A stretch of DNA of 64,000 bases from JAGNHB01 sp964436005. Its GTDB lineage: Bacteria > Acidobacteriota > JAAYUB01. The translations under genes and the position numbers were made by a program. Within the stretch, counting starts at the first letter, position 1; each line of letters opens with the position of its first letter. A model generated the notes under the pieces. That model made no database searches. It was given only the letters and a program-made list of their open reading frames with translations, and was not told the DNA's origin. The stretch is from the NCBI GenBank assembly GCA_964436005.1, contig CAYTBK010000005.1, positions 6,060 through 70,059 of the forward strand, in the 5' to 3' direction. Below are positions 32,664 through 41,500 of the stretch, piece by piece.

Positions 32664-33365
32664 TCAGACCGTCCTTACCGTTAGAACCCTCTTTTTGTAA
32701 GGGATCGGATCATCGATCCCCGCTTCGGCAAACCCTCGCAGCCTGAGGGCGCAACTGTCGCAGTCTCCGCAGGCCTCGTCGCCTGCGCGGTAGCAGGACC
32801 AGGTGAGGTGCAGCGGAGTTCCCAAACGGACACCTGTCCGGACGATTTCCGCCTTGGTCATGTGGATGACCGGGGCGACGACCCGGATCCTGGTTGCCGG
32901 CGCCGTTCCAGCGTCCACCGCTCCTTGAAAGGCGTCGAGGAAGGCCTGGCTGCAGTCCGGGTAGCCGGACGAATCCTCCGCCACCGCCCCGATGACCACC
33001 GCCTCTGCCCTGGTGGCCTCCGCCCAGCTCACCGCGGCGGCCAGCAGGTTCGCGTTGCGGAAGGGCACATAGGTCCCCGGCAGGGTTTTTCGGTGCAGAT
33101 CGGGCGTTTCGATGCTCCGGCTGCGGTCGGTCATGGAAGACCCGCCGATGGCCGCGATGTGCCCCATGTCGATCACCAGGCGCTCGCTGGCCCCGAAATG
33201 GTCGGCCAGGGCGTGAAAACAGGCCAGTTCCTTCTCTTCCGTCCTTTGCCGGTAGTTCGCGTGCAGGAACAGGAGTTCCCGGCACCACTCGCGAGCGATG
33301 GAGGCGCACACGGCGCTGTCCATCCCTCCGCTGACGACGACCACGGCTTTTTCGCAGGCGATCAT
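32664..33365 (-). CDS. queC: 7-cyano-7-deazaguanine synthase QueC
   Basis: A 233-residue PP-loop ATPase that converts 7-carboxy-7-deazaguanine to preQ0 in queuosine synthesis. The PP-loop is VVVVSGGMDSAVCA (SGGxDS). PGTYVPFRNANLLAAAVSWA is the QueC hallmark, and the C-terminal zinc site is CYRAGDEACGDCDSC. Its ATG overlaps the queD stop by four bases. Together with queD, gluQ and tRNA-Asp(GTC) it indicates a queuosine pathway; queE and tgt are outside the window. Confidence 0.95.
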   Translation of the reverse strand: MIACEKAVVVVSGGMDSAVCASIAREWCRELLFLHANYRQRTEEKELACFHALADHFGASERLVIDMGHIAAIGGSSMTDRSRSIETPDLHRKTLPGTYVPFRNANLLAAAVSWAEATRAEAVVIGAVAEDSSGYPDCSQAFLDAFQGAVDAGTAPATRIRVVAPVIHMTKAEIVRTGVRLGTPLHLTWSCYRAGDEACGDCDSCALRLRGFAEAGIDDPIPYKKRVLTVRTV

Positions 33366-33736
33366 GACTCCTTCTCCCGATAGGTGGCGGACATGCCGGG
33401 GGTTTCGAAGACTGTTACGGAAAGCAGCCGGCAGGGTGCCGGGATGGCGGCCCCGAGCTCCCGGAAAATGAAGGCGGCCAGGTTCTCCGCCGACGGGTTG
33501 GCTTCGCGGAACGGCTCCAGTTCGTTCAGCACCTGGTGGTCGAGTCGGTCCAGCACTTTTCGGGCCTCCGCGTTGACGTCGCAGAAGTCCATGGCCAGTC
33601 CGCAGTCGTCCAACCGGTCGCTTCCCAGGCGCACTTCCACGATCCAGTTGTGCCCGTGCATGCGCTCGCAGCGGCCCCGGTAGTTGCGCAGCTGGTGGGC
33701 GGCGGAAAATTCGAGGCGGACCATCAATTCCCACAT
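33362..33736 (-). CDS. queD: 6-carboxy-5,6,7,8-tetrahydropterin synthase QueD
   Basis: A 124-residue PTPS/QueD family protein. Zinc-binding histidines are in FSAAHQL and RMHGHNW, with a cysteine four residues before the second His motif (RCERMHGHN) in the catalytic position. LDHQVLNEL and NPSAENLAAFIF complete the family pattern, and VTVFETPG carries the pterin-binding Glu. It makes CPH4 from dihydroneopterin triphosphate, the first committed step of queuosine synthesis. The ATGA overlap with queC shows an operon. Confidence 0.93.
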   Translation of the reverse strand: MWELMVRLEFSAAHQLRNYRGRCERMHGHNWIVEVRLGSDRLDDCGLAMDFCDVNAEARKVLDRLDHQVLNELEPFREANPSAENLAAFIFRELGAAIPAPCRLLSVTVFETPGMSATYREKES

Positions 33737-33792
33737 AGTCGTTTCCCCCGTTACGGTCTCTGCCCGATAGATGTCACGATCGATGAAATGTT

Positions 33793-34359
33793 TCAGGGGT
33801 TCGGGGGCGGTTCGTAGACCAGGCGTTTATGGGAGTCCCAGAGATCCCCCGAGGGATTCATCCGATAAGTGGGGAACAAGGGATCATCCGGAACGGCCGA
33901 TATTTCGAAAGACGCTTCGTCCCTTTCTCCATTGCATTTGCAGGAAAAAGTATAGCCATTGATATGGACGTCCGTCGAGGCGAAGCGGGCATCCAGCAGG
34001 CCGGCGGCAGCCAGTTCCCGAAAGCTTCCGTAACGGGCGTTGTCCATGAGGAATGTACCCTGGGCCGACCGGATCGTGGTGAAGACATCCGTGACGTTGG
34101 GAACCGGTTTGACAGTGGGCAGCGCGTATCCCGTCATCGGGGTGCTGTATTCCACGGCTTTTTCCTTCGGGGGAAGCGCCCCCTGGTCTTCTTTCGCCAT
34201 ATCGCCCGTCCGCACCTTCTCCCCGGTGGCGGTCAGCATCCAGATCAGCAGGAAAAGGAGCAACAAGCCGGCGAATGCCGCCCCGTAGCGGAATTTCCAG
34301 TCTGCCAACCATTCCCGCTTGATCCGGAAAACGCTCTTCCAGGCCTTGTTTCCGAACAC
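33793..34359 (-). CDS. Single-pass membrane protein with pilin-like C-terminal domain
   Basis: A 188-residue protein from a GTG preceded by GGAGG (VFGNKAWKSVFRIKREWLAD). One transmembrane helix at about 28-46 (AGLLLLFLLIWMLTA) is followed by a linker. A domain of about 95 residues then resembles the C-terminal part of acidobacterial prepilin-like proteins: DVFTTIRSAQGTFLMDNARYGSFRELAAAGLL, Cys-x-Cys in TFSCKCNGERDEASFEISAV, and YRMNPSGDLWDSHKRLVYE. There is no prepilin cleavage motif (G/A-FTLIE), so it is probably not a true pilin. Upstream, 34385-34397 holds two TTGCAA palindromes that could be an operator. It ends 56 bases before queD begins and may share its transcript. Confidence 0.6.
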   Translation of the reverse strand: MFGNKAWKSVFRIKREWLADWKFRYGAAFAGLLLLFLLIWMLTATGEKVRTGDMAKEDQGALPPKEKAVEYSTPMTGYALPTVKPVPNVTDVFTTIRSAQGTFLMDNARYGSFRELAAAGLLDARFASTDVHINGYTFSCKCNGERDEASFEISAVPDDPLFPTYRMNPSGDLWDSHKRLVYEPPPNP

Positions 34360-34644
34360 ACGATCCTCCGGTGTCTGCCATCGTTTGCAAATTGCAATTG
34401 TAAACATCTGCCCTGCCGGAATCAAGTGGGAAGCAAGGTCGGGGCGGGTGCGGCTTTCCAGCGGGGTGCACGCCGTTTCGCGGCGTTTTCCGGAGGGGGC
34501 CCCGGGCGGGCGTTCACCGGGCCAGGCGTGCCCGCGGCCGTTACAACTTTGGCAAGTCCCGGTATTTCGGAAAGTGAAAAACGGGCGGTTCGGGGTAAAA
34601 TCAGAGGAAAACACCGGTATGAATCTGTCCTGGGGAGGTTGCCG

Positions 34645-37600
34645 ATGCGAAAGGGAAGTGCGGGGGGGCGGCTGGGGGCCGCTGCCGTTTGGACACTGTT
34701 GGTCGGGTGCCTGCTCGCGGTCCATTCCGTTCCGCTGCGAGCCGGGTACTACACGTATTCCTGGGGCAGCAATGCCTACGGCCAGCTGGGAGATCCGGCC
34801 GCCGGGACGGTGCAGCTCTCCCCCTACTTCATTTCCGCCCTGGGGGACAGCTATCTGACCGTGCACGCCGGCAACGGCTTTTCCGTTGCGCTCCTGTCCG
34901 AAGGGATGGTGAAGGCCTGGGGGAAAAACAACCAGGGCCAACTGGGGAACGGGACCATGGGCACCGACATGCCCTACCCGGTGGCCGTCTCGGGCCTGAC
35001 TGACGTGAAGGCGCTTTCGGCAGGAGACTCCCATGTGCTCGCGGTCCGTTTCGACCGGACGGTCTGGACCTGGGGCGCCAACACGAGCGGCCAACTGGGC
35101 GACGGGACCAGCGCCAGCCGGGATGTCCCCTCCATGGTCGGGCAACTGGCGGGCGTGGTGGCTGTCGCTGCCGGCGGCGGGCATTCCCTGGCCCTCCGGG
35201 ACGACGGAACGGTCTGGGCCTGGGGCGGAAACAGCCAGGGGCAACTGGGGATTGGCGACACCAGGAACCGGTGGACGCCCGTTCAGGTTCCGGGTCTGAC
35301 CGGCGTGGCTGTCATCGCCTGCGGAAAGGACCACTCGCTCGCCCTGAAATGCGACGGCACGGTCTGGGCCTGGGGAAGCAATGACAAGGGCCAGCTCGGG
35401 ATCGGTTCTTCGGCGTCGTATGTCGCTTCGCCTGCGCAGGTCAGGACGCTGGGCGCGGACGAGGCCAGCAAGGCGATGGCCCTGGCCGCGGGGGCCAGGC
35501 ACTCGGTGGCCGTGGCGGCGGACGGCACGGCCTGGGCCTGGGGTTGGAACGCCTACGGCCAGTTGGGCAACGGGGGGACCAGCGACGCCAGTTCCCCGGT
35601 CCGCTGCAAGTTGGCGGACGGAGGCGAGACCGTGGCCGTGGCCGGCGGATCCGGTCATACCCTGGCGATCCGGACCAACACGGGCGAAGCCAACTTCAAC
35701 ATCGTCTGGGCCTGGGGGCGGAACCGGGAAGGGCAGCTCGGGGTCAGTTCGCTCCAGGACAAGATCGACCCGGTTTCCACGGGCCTCGGGCAGGTGTCGA
35801 GCCTGTCCGCAGGGTACAACCACTCTCTGGCCCAGGCCAGCATGGTCGCCACGGCCCCTGCCATCCTCTTCCCGCCGCTGGGTGGCGACGTTCTGCGGGG
35901 AAGCTCGGCCACGCTGACCGTGGGCGCCTCGGGCAAGCCGAGGCTGCAGTTCCAGTGGTACCGGGGCCCCCAGTACTGCACGACCGATCCGGTCGCGGGA
36001 GCAGTCTACCCGACGTTCGTCACGCCTCCCGTCACGGCGGAGGTTTCCTACTGGGTGAAAATCCAGTGCGAGGACGGATACGTGTGCAGCACGGCGGCGG
36101 TCCTCACGCCGGTGGAGGGCCCCACCATCACCCGGCAGCCGAATTCCCCCGCCGGCTGTTTCGGGCAGAGCGTGTCGATTTCCCTGTCGGCGTCGGGGAC
36201 GCGTCCCCTGAAATACCATTGGTACGAGGGGGAAAGGGGAGACACCAGCAAGCCGGTGGGTTCCAACAGCGAGGCCTATTCGCTCGTCATCGAGGAGACG
36301 AAGAAATTCTGGGTCAGGGTGACCAACGACTACGGGCAGGCGGACAGCGAGACGGCGACCGTGACCCTGCGGCAGGCGGTGGGAATCCTCTCGCATCCCT
36401 CCCCCACTTCCGTCTATGCCGGGGAGAGCGCCAGCCTGGTCGTCGTGCCCGTCGGCGACGGCGTGACCGGCCAGTGGTACCGCGGCGCTTCCGGCGACAC
36501 TTCCGCTCCCGTCGGTACCGGCTTGACGCTGAACACCGGCCCACTGACGGCTTCCGCCGACTTCTGGGCCCGCCTGACCAACCCATGCGGGGTGGCCGAC
36601 AGCCGGGCGGCGAGAGTGACCGTGCTCACGGGCGGTCCGGTCGCGCCCGGCGATGTCCGGGCCGTCAACACGTCGTCCACGGCGGTTCTCCTGACCTGGT
36701 TCAGCGGAAACGCGGCTACGGCCCAGATCGAAATCCAGCGGAAAACCGGTGCGGGCGGGACGTTCGCCCACGTCGCCACCGTCCGCGGCGACCTGACTTC
36801 CTGGAGCGAGGACGGCCTGGTTTCCAACGAGACGTACTGCTACCGCCTCCGGGCCGTCCATGTCGGGGTCGCCTCGGCCTGGTCCAACGAGGCGTGCGCC
36901 TGGTTGCAGACCTGCGCGGTCCCGCAGGCGAAAACCGCCGGCGCCCAGGTGCTCGGCGCCAGTTCGGCCGTCCTGCGAGGTTCGGTGGTTTCGACGCAAT
37001 GCGGAGCGACGGCCTGGTTCGAGTACGGGCCGACTTTGGAGTACGGTTCCTTCAGCAACCGGATCAGCGTCGGACAGGGACCCGGGGAAACCCGGTTCTC
37101 CACCCAGCTCGACGGCCTGCAGAACGGTTCGGTCTACCATTTCCGGGCCGCGGCCCAGAATGAAGCCGGCACCGTCTACGGCGAGGACATGGTGCTGGAA
37201 ATCCATGTGGGCACCTGGGTGGTCGGGACGCTGGACGACCCGGCCGCCGGGAAGACGGGCGACGCGCTCTCCCTGCGCGAGGCCCTCGCCCTGGCCGAAG
37301 CCGCGGCCGGTTCCGACCAGCAGATCGTCACCTTCGACCAGAGCCTGCCGGCTCCCCGCATCGTGCGGCTGAACGGCCCGCTGCCTCCCTTCCAGCGGGG
37401 GAATGTCACGCTGGAGGGCACCATGCCCGGCAGCAACGGCGGGCCCGGCACCATTCTCGTCACCTGGGCCGACGGGGCGAACGTCAACCGGGAGAACGCT
37501 TTCTTCTCCATCCTCTCCCCCGGCAACGTTTTGGCCGACCTGACCATCGGCGGGAGCAACGGCGACGGCATCCGGATCCTGGGCTCCCGGGCCGTGGACA

Positions 37601-40600
37601 ACACGGTGCGCGGGTGCCGGCTCGGCTTCGACGCGGAGTCGCGGCTCGCCCCGTCCGCGCTGGGGCTGAACAACGGCATCATCGTGGAACAGGGCGCGTC
37701 GAGAAACCACATCGGCATGGATTCCGCCCCCCTCGGGCGGAAGATGCTGCCCGGAGAAGGGGCTCCCGCCGGCAACCTCATCGCCAACTGCCGGGAAAAC
37801 GGCGTGTGGATCCGAGACGACAAGACGACGGGCAACGTCCTGAATTGCAACCTGATCGGTTCGACGGACCAGTCCCTTGCGCCCGGCAACGGCAACGGGG
37901 TGAGCATCGCCTGGTCTCCCGCCAACTGCGTGGGCGGCGCCAGCGAGTACGCCGGCAACCTCATCGCGGGCAACGTCCTCAACGGAGTGCTGGTGACCGG
38001 CGAGGCGGCCACGGGGAACCGCATCACCCGCAACTGCATCTACGGCAACGGCATGCTGGGCATCGACCTGAGCCACCTGGACGGCGTGGGCGACGGTCCG
38101 GAAGCCGATCTCGCGCAGTGCAAGCGGCGCGGGCCGAACCACTTCATGCCCGCTCCGGCCATCGAGCGCTACGGGTATCGGGAAGGGGACGGCGCCGGCC
38201 TGTTCACCGTCTGGGGCAAGACCCTCCCGTTCGCCCGCGTGGAAGCCTACCAGGCGGAGCGGGACCCGTCCGGCTTCGGCGAGGGGCGGCTGTTCCTGGG
38301 GAACGCCGAGGCGGATGCCACCGGCGCCTTCGCCGTGACCTTCCCCCTGGCCGTGGGCCAGGCCGTGACGCTGCTGGCGGAAGCGGAAGGGGACTCCTCG
38401 GAGTTTTCCTCCTGTTTCGTCATGAACGCCGTGAGCGACGACCGCAGCGTCGACGACATCCGCAACGTCGAGAACATGCTCCTCTTCGCCGTGGGCGTGC
38501 CACGCCAGTGCGAGATCCTCTTCGGGCGCTCCCAGGAGGAGGGGGTGACCCTGAAGACCAGCCTGACCATGAATGGGGAAGCTCCCGTCACCGATACCGT
38601 CACGCTCAAGGCGCTCCGCAGCCTGGTGGCCTTCCCCATGACGGTGCCGACGGCGGGCACGGGCTGGCTGGACCTGGAACTGGCCGGCTCCGGGAGGGAA
38701 ACCTCCCAGGCCAGGCTGCTCGTGTACGCCGACGACGCGGAGGCCGTCGAGCCGGGGGCGGACCTTTCCCTGACCCGCACCCTGGACGGCCCCACGCCCT
38801 TCCGGCTGTTCAAGGTGTCGGGGCAGGCCGGGCAGATCCTGGACGTGCAGGTCTCGAGCGCCGACGCTTCCGACCCGGCGGTGTACCCCTGCCTGAAGAT
38901 CTTCGGGACGCGCGCCTCCTACCTGAACGTCAACAGCCGCAACGACGAGAGCACCCACGCCTTCGCCCAGGTCCGGCTGCCGGAGTCGGGGGACTTCTTC
39001 ATCGCCGTGTCGGACCTGTACCTGCGGCAGGGAAGCGCCATGAGCTTCGTCCTGAAAGCCGTTCTGAACGACAATCCGGACCCGGTGGAGGAATCGTTCG
39101 GGGTCCGGGACCCCCTCGCCATGCCCGGACGGCCCGGCCGCATCGCCGTGGGCGACCTGGACGGCGACGGCTGGCCCGACATGGTCTCCACCCTGCCGTC
39201 CGCCCGGGCGCTGGCGGTTTCCTACAAGATCCCGGGGGAAACGGCCGGTTTCGCCTCCCCTGTACAAGTGAATCTGGATTATGAGCCCTCCGACGTCACC
39301 CTCGAGGACGTCGACGGGAACGGCCGGCTGGACATCCTCGTCGCCGACGCCGCGGGCGGCGGGGTGCACGTCCTCTACAACCCCGGGCGCGTCAGCGAGG
39401 CCAGCGGGGCCAGGCTGACCCGCGCGGGCCGGTTCTTCCGGGCCAGGGCGGCCGGCGGCGACGTGGGCGGCGGGGGCGACTTCAACGTGGACGGCTTTGC
39501 CGACTACGCGCTGCTCTCCTCCAGCGGCGGGACCCTCCAGGTGTTCCTGAACGACAAGACGGGGCTGCTGGTCGCCGGCCAGGTCATTTCGGCCGGCCCG
39601 TCTCCCCGCGGCATGGCCGTGGACGATTTCGACGTGGACGGTGCGCCCGACATCGCCGTGGCCGTTGCGGGAGACAACGAGGTGCCCGTGTTCCAGGGCG
39701 CGGGGGACGGCAACTTTTCCCTGGCGCGCACGCTCACCGGCTGCAGCACGCCGGTGGACGTCAAGTCCGGCGACCTCAACCTGGACGGGCTGCCCGACCT
39801 GCTCATCCTGAACCAGGGCGCCGCCCAGTTCCAGGGCTTCCTGGGGGTGGGTTCGCTCGAGTTCTCCTACCAGCAGGCGCAGTCCACCGGCGCCGTCCCC
39901 AACTCCATGGCCGTGAGCGACCTGAACGTGGACGGCTACAAGGACGTCTCCGTGGCCTGCACGGGCGACGGCAAGATCTACGTGTACATGGGGTCCTCCT
40001 CCGGCCTCTTCCTCCCCCAGGCCGTCCTGACGAACTCCGGCGACATCAGTTCGCTGGTCTACTACACCACCGGCAACGGGGCGACCTATTTCGGCGTGCC
40101 CCCGGACGACGAGTTCGTGTCCGTGCTGCAGAGCGAGTACCTGGTCATCGATTTCCCCTGCGCCGAGACCGGCGGCGCCTTCGATTCCGCCTTCGCCCTG
40201 GCCAACCCCTCCGCGGAGGACGCCCTGGTGTATCTGTCGCTGGTGGGGCCGGACGGCAAGCTGGTGGTCGATCCCACGGTCAGCGACCCCGTGGCGGTCA
40301 CCCTCAAGGCGCACCAGCAGATGTCCTTCTACGCCCAGGGTTTCTTCGGGGACGGGGCCGCGAACTACGCGGCCTGGATGCGGGTTTCCACCCAGAACCA
40401 GGCGGTGAACGGCTTCACCATCCAGGTCCTGACCGGCAGCACCCTGGCCATGGACGGAGCCGGGGGGCAGACCACGGCCAGCCCGAGGCTCTTCCTCCCG
40501 GTCCCGGGCGCTCTTGGCGCGGCGGCGGTCGGGCAGTACAGCGTCACCAACCCCGGCGAGTCCGCCACGGGCGTCACGGTGACCTGCCGGAAAGCCGACG

Positions 40601-41487
40601 GAACGGTCACGGGCGGCACCTATTCCTTCACGCTGGCGGCCGGCGGGCGCCATTCGTTCGCCTACGCCAGTTGCTTCGCCGACGCGGAGGACGCCCTTTC
40701 CCTGGAAATCGTGGCCGGCGCGCCCGTGGAATGCCAGTACCTGACCATGGTGTCCGACGTGATGGAGGCGGTCCTGCCGGGCCTGCCGGTGGACGAGACG
40801 GCCACTGGCACGGCGACCCTCTATCTTCCCCACTTCGCCGAGGGAACCATCTTCCGTTCCACCATCGAGCTCTTCAACCCCGCCGCCGCGGCCGCCGCCG
40901 TAACGGTGAGCGCCTGTTCCGACGACGGGTCGCCCCTCGGCGCCACCGCCTCGCTGTCCATTCCGGCCGGAGGCGCCCTGCGATCCTCCATCGCCGACCT
41001 GACCGGCCTCGACCCCGCCTCGGCGGCCGTCATCCAGGGCTTCCTGAAGGTGGAGTCCAGTCAGGCCGGGCTGCTGGGCTGCGTCACCTTCATGGACCGG
41101 GCGGGGGCGGTCATGGCCTCTTCCCTGCCGCTCCAGTCCAAGGTGGGGAACCGTTTCCTCTTCTCGCACCTGGCCGTGGGCACCATCGGCGGCATTCCGT
41201 ACTTCACGGGCATCGCCGTGCTCAACACCGGAGCGGCGGACGTCACGGCCCACTTCACCGTCTACGACATGCTCGGCAACAAGACGGGCGAAGCCGACGC
41301 GCTCATCCCCGCCGGCCGGAAGGTGAGCCGGATGCTCACCGATTTCGTGGGCGGCCTGCCGGCCCAGAACGGCGGGTACGTGACCCTGACGGCGCCGGAG
41401 GGTTCCTCCCTCATGAGCTTCGAGATCTTCGGTGACGATGACCTGACCTTCCTCTCCGCCGTCCCGGCGCAGACCCTGGCCGAGTGA
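34645..41487 (+). CDS. 2280-residue mosaic surface protein (RCC1, Ig, CSLREA/beta-helix, VCBS)
   Basis: A very large exported protein; GGGGAGG lies before the ATG at 34645, which opens a signal peptide (AAAVWTLLVGCLLAVHSVPLRA). In order: about seven RCC1 propeller repeats (30-420; TVWAWGGNSQGQLGIGD), three Ig-like domains (415-670), two FnIII-like domains (668-850), a CSLREA-type segment (DALSLREALALAEAAAGSD) with a right-handed beta-helix (to about 1290), a PPC-like region (about 1370-1480), VCBS/FG-GAP repeats (1490-1825; VGDLDGDGWPDMV), and four terminal modules of about 105 residues (1830-2280). Repetitive binding domains suggest an adhesin or polysaccharide-binding surface protein. The outer-membrane barrel gene starts 13 bases after its stop. 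The long antisense frame here is a GC artefact. Confidence 0.85.
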   Translation: MRKGSAGGRLGAAAVWTLLVGCLLAVHSVPLRAGYYTYSWGSNAYGQLGDPAAGTVQLSPYFISALGDSYLTVHAGNGFSVALLSEGMVKAWGKNNQGQLGNGTMGTDMPYPVAVSGLTDVKALSAGDSHVLAVRFDRTVWTWGANTSGQLGDGTSASRDVPSMVGQLAGVVAVAAGGGHSLALRDDGTVWAWGGNSQGQLGIGDTRNRWTPVQVPGLTGVAVIACGKDHSLALKCDGTVWAWGSNDKGQLGIGSSASYVASPAQVRTLGADEASKAMALAAGARHSVAVAADGTAWAWGWNAYGQLGNGGTSDASSPVRCKLADGGETVAVAGGSGHTLAIRTNTGEANFNIVWAWGRNREGQLGVSSLQDKIDPVSTGLGQVSSLSAGYNHSLAQASMVATAPAILFPPLGGDVLRGSSATLTVGASGKPRLQFQWYRGPQYCTTDPVAGAVYPTFVTPPVTAEVSYWVKIQCEDGYVCSTAAVLTPVEGPTITRQPNSPAGCFGQSVSISLSASGTRPLKYHWYEGERGDTSKPVGSNSEAYSLVIEETKKFWVRVTNDYGQADSETATVTLRQAVGILSHPSPTSVYAGESASLVVVPVGDGVTGQWYRGASGDTSAPVGTGLTLNTGPLTASADFWARLTNPCGVADSRAARVTVLTGGPVAPGDVRAVNTSSTAVLLTWFSGNAATAQIEIQRKTGAGGTFAHVATVRGDLTSWSEDGLVSNETYCYRLRAVHVGVASAWSNEACAWLQTCAVPQAKTAGAQVLGASSAVLRGSVVSTQCGATAWFEYGPTLEYGSFSNRISVGQGPGETRFSTQLDGLQNGSVYHFRAAAQNEAGTVYGEDMVLEIHVGTWVVGTLDDPAAGKTGDALSLREALALAEAAAGSDQQIVTFDQSLPAPRIVRLNGPLPPFQRGNVTLEGTMPGSNGGPGTILVTWADGANVNRENAFFSILSPGNVLADLTIGGSNGDGIRILGSRAVDNTVRGCRLGFDAESRLAPSALGLNNGIIVEQGASRNHIGMDSAPLGRKMLPGEGAPAGNLIANCRENGVWIRDDKTTGNVLNCNLIGSTDQSLAPGNGNGVSIAWSPANCVGGASEYAGNLIAGNVLNGVLVTGEAATGNRITRNCIYGNGMLGIDLSHLDGVGDGPEADLAQCKRRGPNHFMPAPAIERYGYREGDGAGLFTVWGKTLPFARVEAYQAERDPSGFGEGRLFLGNAEADATGAFAVTFPLAVGQAVTLLAEAEGDSSEFSSCFVMNAVSDDRSVDDIRNVENMLLFAVGVPRQCEILFGRSQEEGVTLKTSLTMNGEAPVTDTVTLKALRSLVAFPMTVPTAGTGWLDLELAGSGRETSQARLLVYADDAEAVEPGADLSLTRTLDGPTPFRLFKVSGQAGQILDVQVSSADASDPAVYPCLKIFGTRASYLNVNSRNDESTHAFAQVRLPESGDFFIAVSDLYLRQGSAMSFVLKAVLNDNPDPVEESFGVRDPLAMPGRPGRIAVGDLDGDGWPDMVSTLPSARALAVSYKIPGETAGFASPVQVNLDYEPSDVTLEDVDGNGRLDILVADAAGGGVHVLYNPGRVSEASGARLTRAGRFFRARAAGGDVGGGGDFNVDGFADYALLSSSGGTLQVFLNDKTGLLVAGQVISAGPSPRGMAVDDFDVDGAPDIAVAVAGDNEVPVFQGAGDGNFSLARTLTGCSTPVDVKSGDLNLDGLPDLLILNQGAAQFQGFLGVGSLEFSYQQAQSTGAVPNSMAVSDLNVDGYKDVSVACTGDGKIYVYMGSSSGLFLPQAVLTNSGDISSLVYYTTGNGATYFGVPPDDEFVSVLQSEYLVIDFPCAETGGAFDSAFALANPSAEDALVYLSLVGPDGKLVVDPTVSDPVAVTLKAHQQMSFYAQGFFGDGAANYAAWMRVSTQNQAVNGFTIQVLTGSTLAMDGAGGQTTASPRLFLPVPGALGAAAVGQYSVTNPGESATGVTVTCRKADGTVTGGTYSFTLAAGGRHSFAYASCFADAEDALSLEIVAGAPVECQYLTMVSDVMEAVLPGLPVDETATGTATLYLPHFAEGTIFRSTIELFNPAAAAAAVTVSACSDDGSPLGATASLSIPAGGALRSSIADLTGLDPASAAVIQGFLKVESSQAGLLGCVTFMDRAGAVMASSLPLQSKVGNRFLFSHLAVGTIGGIPYFTGIAVLNTGAADVTAHFTVYDMLGNKTGEADALIPAGRKVSRMLTDFVGGLPAQNGGYVTLTAPEGSSLMSFEIFGDDDLTFLSAVPAQTLAE

Positions 41488-41500
41488 AGGGGGGACCGTG

